From Mesodorylaimus sp. YZB2_4 (lineage: Eukaryota > Nematoda > Enoplea > Dorylaimida > Dorylaimidae): 64,000 nucleotides of DNA. Below are positions 34,600 through 45,307 of this stretch, piece by piece. Within the stretch, counting starts at the first letter, position 1. Each line of letters starts with the position of its first letter. The notes beneath the pieces were generated by a model. It did no database searches. It was not told where the DNA came from and saw only the letters and a program-made list of their open reading frames with translations. The translations under genes and the position numbers were made by a program. The stretch lies in assembly GCA_030248295.1 (NCBI GenBank), contig JASANH010000606.1:1-64000 (forward strand), written 5' to 3'.

Positions 34600-37112
34600 G
34601 TTTTCCGTCATAGCATACGGCAATTGTAATTAGGATAAAATACAAAGAGGCTGGTGTGAGAAGAGCTACGGGCAAACTGTCGGGTATTGCTTTTCAGTCC
34701 TGCACTCTATCCGAAGCCTCAGAACAATAATGAAGTCTGAATAGTCGTTTCAGCCCGCGCCTCCTGGCACGATCAACGGAAAGTAGTGCCAAGGGGGTTT
34801 GTGTGGCTTCTCGAATGCCCTTGCAATGCCTCTTTATGATCACGGGCCTCTTTGTAACGCCATACAAGGCCTGCACCTGCTGCCTCGTTTCCTTTAAAAG
34901 AAGACTAGGCAACCCGGGATCAGTCGGCATGTTTGGTTGCCAACCGGTGTATCAACGCGCTTGGTCGGAGGAGAGACAAGAATGTACGAATGTCGTACAA
35001 TCGGTGTGCCTTGTTTCTGCGCCCCGGGGCTAGTCAGGAGAATAAAACAGACCACACACATTTTGTATTGGGAGCCAAGCATCGTCTTAACCCAGTGCCT
35101 AAATAGTAATTTATGAGAAGGATAATGCAAGTGCACGGACCACGACTAGGGGCTACGAACGAATCGAGTGACACGCTCAGTTTATGACCATCGTTAAGTT
35201 CTGCGACCCACATCCAAACAGTTATTGATAGAAGGAAGTTTGACAGAATGAGGTGTGTTGTGGGCTGCATGTGCGTTAAAGATGGCCGAGTCTCACGATC
35301 AGTCTCGGTATGGACCGTGGATTACATAAGCCATGTGATTTCGAGTCCTCAGTCCAGTCCATGCTAAACTCGGTGAACTGGAAATATTCCCTTCGGAAAA
35401 CGGATGCATGGGAAAATGGGGGCATCAGGGCCATGAATGATATACGAGTATACTGTATGATCCAGGGCCCAGAAAATATGTGCTACATCCTCAAAATCCA
35501 ACGTGCGCGCTTAAAGCATAACGAAAGTCGATCACTTACTGATATCCACCTGCTTCATTTTTATTTAACGTGAGAAAATTTGCAAAGCTCCAATCGCAGC
35601 CACTTTGCCCTCAACAAACCACCATCCAATCCAATACTTGGTCAATTTGGAACGGAGATACTACCAGCACTATCAATAGCGAGTTCGCGCGCGTCCCGTG
35701 CAATCGTGTCATAACCGGATTTGGGACTGCTTCTTGTTTAACTATGCCTTATATAGCCAAAACGCGGCGATGTAAGATAAGGCCGCTTAGACAAACAGGT
35801 ATGCAGCAGGACTCGGTCATCAATCACGGCCTGTTACGTCTCCTACTTTCCATGCCTTGATGCTTACGGGGATTAGGTAAGGCTTATTTGTCATTGACAC
35901 GTGAACTGGACTGAAGAAGTATTAGAACCAACAGCTTATTTTCTTCACATTACAGACTGATAACCACTCAGCCGCCACCCACTGTTTGCTGTGTGTCTCC
36001 CTTTCGAGACTGCCGATAAACCTACGCCCTGGATACCAGTTACCGATTTAGGAGGCACGGGGACACCACGCTGAGCCTATGCACGTACAGTACAGTACTT
36101 ATCTAACACAAACCTTCACATGACGACCTGCGATTCAGTGCACCCTATCGAGACTGCCGCGATAACAAGATGCACAGAAAGGTGCTGCTGCCCGAGGGCG
36201 TCAGGGGAGGTCTCACTTGCCAGTTGCCATATCACACGCTCATTGACAAGGTAGGCCTTGCCATTAATAGTGGCCATTCCGTTAAAGAAGAGCAAAATAT
36301 GCGTCAGCCTCCGTGGATGGCAGTTGCGATCTCTCACAACGGACAGCGAACTCAAACCACCTGGTATGCTCCATGCTATGCTATGCTATGCTATGTTCCT
36401 AAGCGGAATTGATAAGGCCAGTTCCTGGGCCCGAGCATCGTCTAAATAAAGGCCCTGCTCCTTGCCTAGCGAGACCAGTTCGATTAATCTACTTCTCGAC
36501 GACCCGACGTTTGTAGTTGGCTCTTCCGGTCCTGCGTGACGCGTATAATAAGCTACATCCAAACCTGGGCTGCGAGGCATGATTCGAACCTTAACACCAC
36601 AACGCGATGGGTGCCCTACTCGACCCCGTGCCCGTTTGCTGCGACTGCCTTTTATCGTCTCAATCAGCCATCTTCGTTTCCTTGGTTCAAAAGGAATGAA
36701 CAGAATTTTGGGGTTGCGAGTGGTCAAATCCAAAGGCCCTGATGGGCGGGTATTCTGGCCTGATGTGACAAGTGATGATATTTTGAGTGTGTCTGTTTCA
36801 GTACGGCTACTAGTTTTTCCAAGGACTGCGAGGATGTGTTGTGGATATTTCCTGGTTTTGCATTTGCAGTGCAGTCTGCCTTCACCGATTGGTTCTTCAA
36901 CCCGATTCGGTAACAACCTCAAAGTCGAAACCAGCTAGCCGACACCTGCATCGCTAACATGGTACAGCCTTGTCCTGATTGGTGCGACACCCTAGTCGTC
37001 ATTTACAAGCGGAGCACCTAATGCTTCTGCAGAACCTAACACTGTTTTCTCGGTCTAGTCCCACTCTCAGATTTCAGTTCATTCATCAGGGTCACAAGTG
37101 CACGAGCACATC
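34600..37112. other. Intergenic stretch, no gene recognised
   Basis: A 178-codon minus-strand open frame (36922-36386) lacks any recognisable domain. It includes GGTTCGAATC on the minus strand (about 36580-36590), a B-box-like word, but no convincing tRNA fold. A CTATG repeat lies inside it. Confidence 0.5.
36368..36394 (+). repeat. CTATG pentanucleotide repeat
   Basis: About five tandem CTATG units (CCATGCTATGCTATGCTATG and on). Confidence 0.88.
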
Positions 37113-38574
37113 ATCGAGCACACACGAGACGAGCGAGGAGAGACAGAGCACAGGGTCATCGACGGGGATCACTCGCGGTTGAAGTACTCAAAGTCGATGC
37201 GGTTGGTGTAGTGCATGTAGCTGATGGGGGGCAGGGCGGTGCTGGCCAGTTGCCACGTGTTCTCCACCGTTTCTTCCACGATGGCCACCGAGCAGTAAGG
37301 GTAGCGCAGGCCCATTCGCTGCATGTCGTCGCCTTCGGGCAGCTTCTTCTTTGCGAGCAGGGGGCGCGGCAGGGCGTCCAAGGACGGCGCGTGTCCCACG
37401 ATCACGATGCCGCTCTTCTCGGGGCACTTTTCCACGATGGCCTTGATGACCTGAAAGGGCGGCTAGTAGTCACTGGCCACCCGTTGCCCCGTCCACTTAC
37501 CTTGTCGGAGCGCTCGTAGTACTGGGCCACGGTTTCTTGTCCGGCCAGCGGGATCAGGCTCGAGGCGGGCATGATGGGCGAGTAGGCGGGGTCGGCGGGG
37601 CATCGCATGTTGTTCATTTCGGCGCCGGTCAGGAATTGCGGGCAGCCGTCCTTGTACCAGCCGAGGAATTCAAACAGGCCCGGTTCCACCTTCACTCGCA
37701 TTCCCGGTTGAGTCGGGCAGGCCGTCTTGAGCAGGGCTTTGGCGCTGTGCAGGCATCGCAGGGCCGGACTCGAGAACACGTGCGCGATCTTGACGCCCGT
37801 CAGGCTGAACGCTCGTCCCACCATTTGCGAGGTGACGAAGCCGACTTCGGTCAACGGCGGATCCGATTGCATGGCTCGGTGCTGGTTGGAACGGGCCGGC
37901 AGCTGCAACGGCATGTTCAGATCGAACGGCTTGTACTCGCCCATCGTGTTGAAGGCCAACGTGGCCCAGCTCGGGAACAAGCGATCCAACCTCTCGCCGT
38001 GCCGCATCACGAACACCCGCTTGCCCGTCGACGCCAGTCGTTTCGCAGTCTGCAAGGCACCACCGTCCTCACACCCCACCTACCAAACACCAAACTCCAC
38101 TTACCGGCGCAGCCGCTCGAGACTTTTCGATCACGTCCTTGGCCGTTTGCATTTCCTTCACCGAGACCGGACCCACCTTGGACACTCCTTCGGCCGTCAG
38201 TCGCCCGCTGTACGCTTGCTGGCCCACCTGCGACATCTGCGTGTCGTACCCGATCGCCGTCTTCATGTCGTCGCCCATTTTCACACGATCTTCGCACGCT
38301 TCGAGACGATTCGAACAAACCAGCTGGTCGAGGAGCTCGCACGAATGCAGAATGAGGCCGGAGGGCAGGCTACTTGCCGTCTGCACTCTGGCATTGTAAA
38401 GTTCACGTCGGCCAATCTTCGAAGTGTAAAGCAAAGATAGGTGGACGAAGCCAGCCCTTGTCAGTCGGCGGTTGGGTTGGCCCGAGCGAGTCGCCATGAA
38501 CAAGGTGCAGCTGTTCTTCCTGCGCGGCGAGCGGACGCAGTACGAGAAGGAACTGACCGACCAAATGGCCAAGG
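37113..38574 (-). repeat. Left arm of UBASH3/BAR inverted repeat
   Basis: Reverse complement of 49687-51149; paired positions sum to 88260 (88261 beyond a one-base indel near 38370). I found only about four differences in 1.46 kb: two substitutions in the first intron, one substitution and one indel in the 5' non-coding region. The three UBASH3-like exons appear identical. The left boundary is sharp at GCTCGATG and the right boundary falls just after GGCCAAG. Confidence 0.93.
37169..38278 (-). CDS. UBASH3-like histidine phosphatase, left copy
   Basis: Exons 38278-38105, 38049-37501 and 37450-37169 give the same 334-residue protein as the right-arm gene at 49982-51091, described there. The reading frame is intact, and the start, introns and stop are all retained. 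Its upstream neighbour, the BAR gene, is cut off after its first 26 or so codons on this side, so any shared divergent promoter survives but the partner gene does not. Because the two copies match in every coding base seen, the duplication is either very recent, kept alike by gene conversion, or an assembly artefact. Confidence 0.85.
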
Positions 38575-38615
38575 TAACGCACCAAGGATGCACAAACGCA
38601 CCAAGGAACCGATAG
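38496..38615 (+). pseudogene. Truncated BAR-domain gene stub
   Basis: The ATG at 38496 opens MNKVQLFFLRGERTQYEKEL, identical to the intact minus-strand gene at 49765. Identity ends after LTDQMAK at about 38574. The following 40 bases keep scattered similarity (GCACAAACGCACCAAGGA against GCACAAGCGCACCAAGGA) and then reach a TAG. The rest of the BAR domain is missing. Confidence 0.85.
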
Positions 38616-39168
38616 ATTGTCTGGTGCAGACTGTCGTCAGACAGTAAGAAGCAAAATTTCTCCCAGTCGGCATCTATATCAATTCGTGTCTTGACCCTGC
38701 ACGGAGGATCGCTTCATCAGCTTTTTGGATACCATCTGCCTAATATTTAGCCTGCTGCAAGTGTTTTTAGTCAATCAGGCTGATACCAAAACTGATCGTG
38801 AGCGGTGATCAAGCGGATTACAACTCAATTGCTGATGGATTGTAGAGCAGCAAAGTCGCGGTTGTGCGCGCTGGACAAACTGACTTGTTTTGCATGAAAG
38901 TAGAATTATAGGAAAAAACACAAGTCGACTCAATTCTTGATGCCCAAATTTGGTGCTTTCATTGAGAGCCTTTAACCCATACAGTACATACACCACTGCC
39001 ATTTCCTCTCTCAAATTACGCACATGGTACACTCTTGAATACAAGTTCGAGTTTGCATATTGTTTGGTGAAGAGTAAACTAAACTAAAACATAGCGTATG
39101 ATCCCATCACAGCAGGAACTTGGACCAGTTTTGGAAAAGAAGTAATATACACTTTCATCTCACAGACC

Positions 39169-41303
39169 CTACTTTTCCTTTGCAGCATTAATGGCGGCAT
39201 CTTCTTCGCCAGGAGGAGTCGCTGAAGGCGTGGCATCTTTTTCCAAAAGGTCGGCGATTTCGTCTTCCCATTCGCGTTCGTTCTTACCGGTTTGTTCAGT
39301 CACCAACTCGTAATCGTTCAGATCGGCCAATAATTCTTTTTCCCATTCCGCATCGTTGCCACTTCCAGGTTGCTGAGCAGCGTCCACTGAAATGGTAAGA
39401 TTCATCTGCACCAAGGGTCATGTCCTTTGGTAACGAGAGGTGCCCAGCGACAAACCACCCGATATTTGCACACTCGTTATCATATACTCGTACATCTGAC
39501 GAAACAGCCTTGTCCTTGGTCTATGTCGCACCAGAATCTTTGAGACACATCGAAAAGCGTTTCCACATGATCATTTATCCATCTCAAATAGCTTCACACC
39601 TAAGGACGGGCTGCACGAAGCCGCATACATAGCTTGCTCGATGAGGTAGTAGTGCTGCTCGCCAATTGTGAGACAGTCCCCGGGAGAAAGATGGGGAAAC
39701 AAGTCGCGCCATCAAGCGCGTGTACGAGTTGTTTCACGCTGCTAGCGACAAATATGCTGTCGAAAGAAGCCTACACACGTGACGCGACCGTTGCGTACCT
39801 TTGTCCACAACTATGCCCAACAGCTGGCGAGCTTGCTCTAATTCTTCTTCAGTGGCTTCAATATGCAGTCCGCTATCGCTTATAAATTCGGTCACGGTAG
39901 GCGATGACACGTCCACAATTCCCGCGCCAGTAGCCTTGTTCTCTTCCTCACTGCAACACTGCGGCATTGGAATGCCCCCAGTGGCAGTGATTGGAACGTT
40001 TGTACTATCGGTGGATTTTACTAAACAAGAAATAGGTTGGTCAAAGGGTATGCTAACTCGGAAGGGTGACTTACCACTGGCTTGCTGCAATTGTGCGAAT
40101 GTGTCCAAGGTGGCAGAATGTTTGATCAAAGAGACACGATAAAAGTAGTTTCGCCAAAAGCGTTCTTCCTTCACCCTAGACAACAGCGATATCACTGACC
40201 AAAACAGAGGAAGAAACCGTGACGACTTACTGCTTTGGCACAAGTTCAAAGCGCATTTTGCGCAGATTCGGATCAGCATTTAACGCCGCCAATGCCGTGG
40301 GCACGTATTCGGCGTAGTTGAAAACAAAATCAGTGGCCGGCGGTGGATCGCGCAAGAAATTTCGAGAATCCAGTGAGAGCGTCAAGATCTTTTTCTTAAT
40401 AGCCGTTTCTTCCACGCAACCGGCCCACGGAGGAAGGCCGTCGGATTTCTGCCCTTTAGTCGTCACAACGACGGGCGTTTGACGCTGCTCTTCAATAAAT
40501 TTCTGCTGTTCGGCTTCCAAGTCGCCAAGTAAAGTCTATACAAAAAATCAACACATCAGGGGGACTCGAGCACTATGTTGGCCCCTTACCTTCGTCTCCA
40601 GAACACTCTTCAGCTCACCGGCGCCATCTTTGACCACCTTGTTTGCGAATGAATATAACGAACCTAAAACAAAGACAAAATAAATTACTGTACAGTTGCC
40701 CAATCTATACGAGCACCTAATGACCTAAAAGCGCCGCCATTATGCGTCAGTCAGATCTATAAGCACCGACAAAATAGCACACCATAGACTCAATCTGTTG
40801 GGTCAGCTCATACAACCCACGGACAGCGACCCTACAACGCCGAGGATGTATGCCATAGACTCTAAAACCTTTTGGGGAAGGAATAATTTTCTCTTCGATT
40901 TTTGCCAAAGTGAGATGTCTTTCCACGATAGGCAGCACAAGCTACACGCTTCGGGCTACAGACAGACAGAACGGACTCACGCCATATCCTTTTGCTGATA
41001 GATAACTACGTAGGCCTATAGGTACAAAAACGCAGTAGACACCAACTTACTCGTGAAAGCCTTGGCGCTATCAACCGCTTTTTTTGCTGCGTCTTCCAGA
41101 GCTTTCCCACGGACCAAAGAGGAGTCGATCGCAGCGTCTGGGTTATCCTTGCTGTCCACAGTTTGCAAAATTTCCTTACTTTCTTCTTCAGAATCTTTCT
41201 TTTCTGGCGCTTCAACTTCGGCTGTCGCCTTGTCCTCTTCGACCTTTGCCGGGGTGAATAAAGGTTTCGTAATCGTTGAAAACCATCCGCTAACAGCTTC
41301 CAT
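39169..41303 (-). CDS. SYAP1: SYAP1-like BSD-domain protein
   Basis: Six exons on the minus strand. The start ATG at 41303 gives [20 protein letters not shown]. Then come an acidic region, [19 protein letters not shown], a glutamate-rich helix and PPWAGC. The BSD-domain core follows: [51 protein letters not shown] and [16 protein letters not shown] with the conserved F-W pair. The tail is acidic ([42 protein letters not shown]) and ends AAKEK at 39169. This is the layout of SYAP1 and Drosophila SAP47, which act in insulin/growth-factor Akt signalling and at synapses. The first two introns keep phase across A|GT. It lies wholly inside the spacer of the inverted repeat. Confidence 0.92.
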
Positions 41304-41783
41304 TTTGCTAATTTTCAGAAATCACGGGAATGGTTAATTGAATCTTCTAAACAGGAACTTGTTTAGTTTAGCCGTGATCCAGTCAGCACGTACGTGGTTA
41401 TTATTCGCTGCGGTAAATTTAAGTTTCAGGTAAAGGCTAATTCGAAGCTAATATCTTTCAATAAATGACCGATTTTGATCGATACTTACCATCAATGCGT
41501 AATGCCCCTTGCATATCCGATCGGAGTAGGCACAAGCAAATCGAATAACAAATAGGCCTATCCATTATTAGCGCTTTCAAACATTCACATGTTTAAACTT
41601 TCCCGCCTTATCCGACAGATTGCAGGTGCCTGAGCATCATGAAAGCTATGTTGGCTTACCGCTCTTTATCATTTCAATTTGTGAGGATAAAAATGAGAAG
41701 AAAAGAGCTCGTTGATTTTATTGTGAAAATCAGTGTAGGTATTTGATCTTAATAGGTAAAACCAGTGTATTGTTAAAATTTTC

Positions 41784-43371
41784 ATGGGACCAGAAATGAC
41801 CGACTTGCAGTCACGGCCAATAATAAAGTATTGTTGCGTTCCCAGTTGCAAGTCGAACGATACGATGATCGAGGTTCGTCAGTTCCCCGTGTTCGATCAG
41901 CGATTGCGCCGAAAATGGATTGAGTCACTTGGCTTGAATTCGTCGAGGATGAGGTCAGCGACGCCTTACGTTTGCTACAACCATTTCGACAGGAACCAAT
42001 TCCAGTTTGGTGCCATGGGCCGAAAGTATTTAATACGAAAAGCGATTCCTACTCGGCAGTTTTTGTAAGTAAATTGAAGTTCTGCATGTTACGCTCGTAT
42101 ATACAGCTAGATCTGTAGTAGCGTTTCTGGATCGGGATTTTTTCAATCGCTGTAGATGACCTACACCCCACCCTGAGTAGCCAGCAAATAAAAACCCAAA
42201 AATCCCCTTTCCTTGGAGAATTTGTAGTGCGGTATTTATCACTGCATTCAAAATCAGCGTAGCAAAAATAGCGGAGAATCAATCAATCAATCATCCGCGA
42301 AAATCTCGATATTTCCCCTTCTGCAACATTTTTATCGCCGTGACCATCTGACGATGAGTCAATGCCAGTCAGAATGCCGTGCTTCCGCAGCAGATTATGG
42401 CCCACCATTGTGACTGGACAGGCAAATGCAGGATGTTAATATACCCAGCTGCGCGCAGATTGTATTTCATAAAAAGCAGGACTTGTGCATTTTGTGAAAT
42501 ACTTTCATTCGATCATGCCATTCTCGCCCCTGCCGCTCGTTTCTTATACACTAGTCCCGTTCCATGTTGCGATAAATACATTTTATCTCCACAATATTCA
42601 ATCCCGAATCTCGACGACTTTTTATCGGGTTCAGGGCAAGTCAGACCAGGATGGGAATCCCAAACGAACGCTAATCTGTAGGTTCTATGTATTGTTGGTT
42701 TGTAGCGTATCGGCAGACACTCTCAATTCATCGCCTGTATCGCTTAGTTCCAGCGATTCCGATAGTCCATCAACGACTGGCTGGATTCATCTTACCACAG
42801 CGACACTGACAAGCGCCCGTCTCTGAAACGTCCCAAGATCGCTAGGTACTGCCTGATTGAAAAGTATATAGCGTTTAAAACATCCCGAAGGAATCTGCAG
42901 CGTTACCGATGCAAACTGGATGATCTCCCGTTCGACACCATTGACGCAGCTACGATCCATTTGTGGACGGATCATCGCATCGATGTGGAGAAGGAGTACT
43001 CGTATCTGCACTGTCATATCTGTCGAGAGAAGTTTAGAACGCGCCATCTCTACCATCTAAAGCGCCACCTGGAACGTGGACACGAGCCACCAAAATGTGA
43101 CGAGTGTGGGAAAGTATTTGCTTCGAAAAATCACGTTGAACGGCACAAGCGACAACTACACGGCGATGGAACAAAAGAACAGTGCCAAATTTGTAAAAAA
43201 GTACTGTCCAGTCGATCGAGCTTAAAACAACACATGCTCCTTCACAATCCGGAGAAACGCTATACGTGTAGTAAGTGCGATAGCCAATTCACACAAGCGG
43301 CAGGGTTGAGTGGTCATATGCGACACGTTCACAACGAGCCAGTTACTCGGAAGGCGCCACAAACCAAATAA
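41784..43371 (+). CDS. THAP domain plus C2H2 zinc-finger protein
   Basis: The first exon (ATG at 41784, or 41796) encodes a THAP domain: CCVPSCKSND, then FPVFDQRLRRKWIESLG, VCYNHFDRNQF and KAIPTRQF, giving C-x3-C ... C-x2-H and the terminal AVPTY-like box. The donor follows at about 42065. The second exon region starts after TTTGTAG at 42706 with a Ser/Asp-rich linker and continues as RPSLKRPKIARYCLIEKYI. It then carries four C2H2-type fingers: CHICREKFRTRHLYHLKRH, CDECGKVFASKNHVERHK, CQICKKVLSSRSSLKQHM and CSKCDSQFTQAAGLSGHM, before a stop at 43371. One frame change between SDSPSTT and the next segment (about 42775) needs either a very short 29-nt intron or a one-base error. Both domains bind DNA; likely a transcription factor or a domesticated transposase-type regulator. 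Confidence 0.8.
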
Positions 43372-43485
43372 GATGAACGATCGATGCTAAATTGTAGCTC
43401 TGATATTTCTAATATTTTTTGCCGGTTTTTGTTTTGAAATTAGCGTTTGAGCATCATTATATTTATCTAAATATAGAGTCCTTCG

Positions 43486-44837
43486 TTACTGCGACCCCAG
43501 CTGGCGCCGAACAAAGTAGGTCAAAGCTACAATTCCTATCGCACACGCTCCAGAGTAAAACAATAAAGAAGGCAGGACGGCTCGATTCTTCTTCTCCGAA
43601 TCATCACTAACAAATCGCTCGTTGTGCTGGCCGTGCATGTTAGACTTCCTTTTGTTGGCGTGAAGAAATATTGGATTTCGCAAGTAGTTTGGAATGATAG
43701 GCAAATCCGTTAAATGCGAACTGGCATCACGAGTTGCAGGCGGGCCTGAAACAGACACGATACCTAATGAGTCATTCTCCAGGAACTATGTCAGCTGGGT
43801 CCTAACACCGCCCTTGTGTGGCACTCACGATCAGCACCCTTCACTGTCATGCAAAAGGCGAGGCTTGGACCAGGCTACAAGAGTGGGCTGAGGTGCTGCT
43901 GCTGATGGATGTATGTGTGACAAGCCCACCATAGTCTGGTCTAATCAGCTGCTTTGCCCTGGTGACTCAGCAATGTGTATGTTCAGTACTACAAGGTATA
44001 CATAGGTCATTAATGAGCGCAGACTTTCATTAGACATCTGGCTTTCACGCCAGGTGCGCAGTTACGGGCGACTGTTCGACTAGTAAATCATTTCGTGTGT
44101 AACGTGTCCCTTCACCCTCGAGTGCGCATAAGCGTTTGGTGATGTGGTAAAACAGGAACATAAATTGCGCCAATGCAGTCTTAGCAAGCGGAAACACACT
44201 ACAGTAGGGTCTACATAGCAAAGGATGGGCACTCGCGATCAGGGGTTGCGGATAGCCGTGTGGTGAGTGGAATGGTCAAGAGGCAGTGGGCGGAGCAGTC
44301 AGACGAGAGTGCGCAAGCCTATTGCAGGATCAGTCCGCAGACAACACTGCCTCCCATGCAAGTGTAAGTGTCCCATCATCCGCACCATGCTCTTCCCAAG
44401 TTAAGATTCACCTTGACACCACCAGTGCTAGGGGGGATTCAGAGTCTCACCATACTTTTCGTATTAGACTATCCACTGCGGCCCGCAGTGGTCTGGTGTT
44501 ACCTCGTCGCATAGTCCCTACCTCCAAGCAACTCGCCGATCGCTTGGTCCGCCGCCACAACTGCCGCTGATCTGCCTTGTGCGTCCACCAAATTCGTATC
44601 TGCGCCATGTTTCAGCAGCAATTCGATAACAGTCTTGTGACCACGACGAGATGCCCAATGCAATGCCGTCCTAAAAGCCAATCACCTAGCCGACCAAGCC
44701 ATCCCAATGTACAGCCCGACATACCATCCATTAACCTTGTGCTGGTAATTGACGTCGACCAATCGATTCTCGAGTACGTGCCTGACCGACTGCCAGTCTC
44801 CCAGGCTGCACAGTTCGAAGAAATCCAACACGTCCAT
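43486..44837 (-). CDS. ANKRD40-like ankyrin protein with C-terminal membrane segment
   Basis: Exons 44837-44725, 44670-44522 and 43745-43486 join in phase to 173 residues. The start ATG ([20 protein letters not shown]) opens an ankyrin repeat, continued by [20 protein letters not shown] and [19 protein letters not shown]. The third exon has [13 protein letters not shown], which closely matches the LPFVPNYLxNPxF motif of ANKRD40. Unlike ANKRD40, which continues into a folded C-terminal domain, this protein ends with a hydrophobic stretch [19 protein letters not shown] and a short RRQLGSQ tail, i.e. a tail-anchor topology. Gene boundaries look complete. Function unknown; membrane tethering of an ankyrin adaptor is an inference. 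Confidence 0.8.
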
Positions 44838-45307
44838 CCTGCAAAGGACCATTCCGAGTCACAATGACGAAACAGCTTAGACAGGAATGAAGCCCACAGC
44901 TTCCAACTAATCACAACACACATCACGTGACCAACTTGTTTATTACCACATCCACTAACCAAATACCTACGTTCTAACATCCAAAATATCCAAAGACTTC
45001 AAAATATCACAAGCCTGGAACTTTGATCTTTTACCAAATATCAAAATGACTAGGGAACAATTATGTTATGGAAGAACAATCGGAATGAAAAGTTTCAACT
45101 TTTTTAAAGCCATGCCCGAAAACAACCAAGTGAAAAAGTAAAGCGTTGAAAGTGAGCAAAAGAGCAGATACCTTCCCACGTCTTTCCTACACGCCCAGCA
45201 ATGACCGAAAAAGGCACTCCCAAAAATATCAACTACTAGTCTCCATAAGTATAACAAACAATACCGCCTCAGAAGACCTCCTCTTCCGAAAACTGGAACC
45301 GATTCGA

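Noticed and set aside
36386-36922. 178-codon open frame on the minus strand, possible gene or SINE
   Set aside because: No recognisable domain or partner exon. It contains a B-box-like GGTTCGAATC but no matching A box or tRNA fold, so neither a gene nor a tRNA/SINE can be supported.
37537-38355. 272-codon plus-strand open frame, duplicated at 49905-50723 minus
   Set aside because: It is the antisense shadow of the UBASH3-like exons; the opposite strand encodes the conserved phosphatase motifs with good splice sites.
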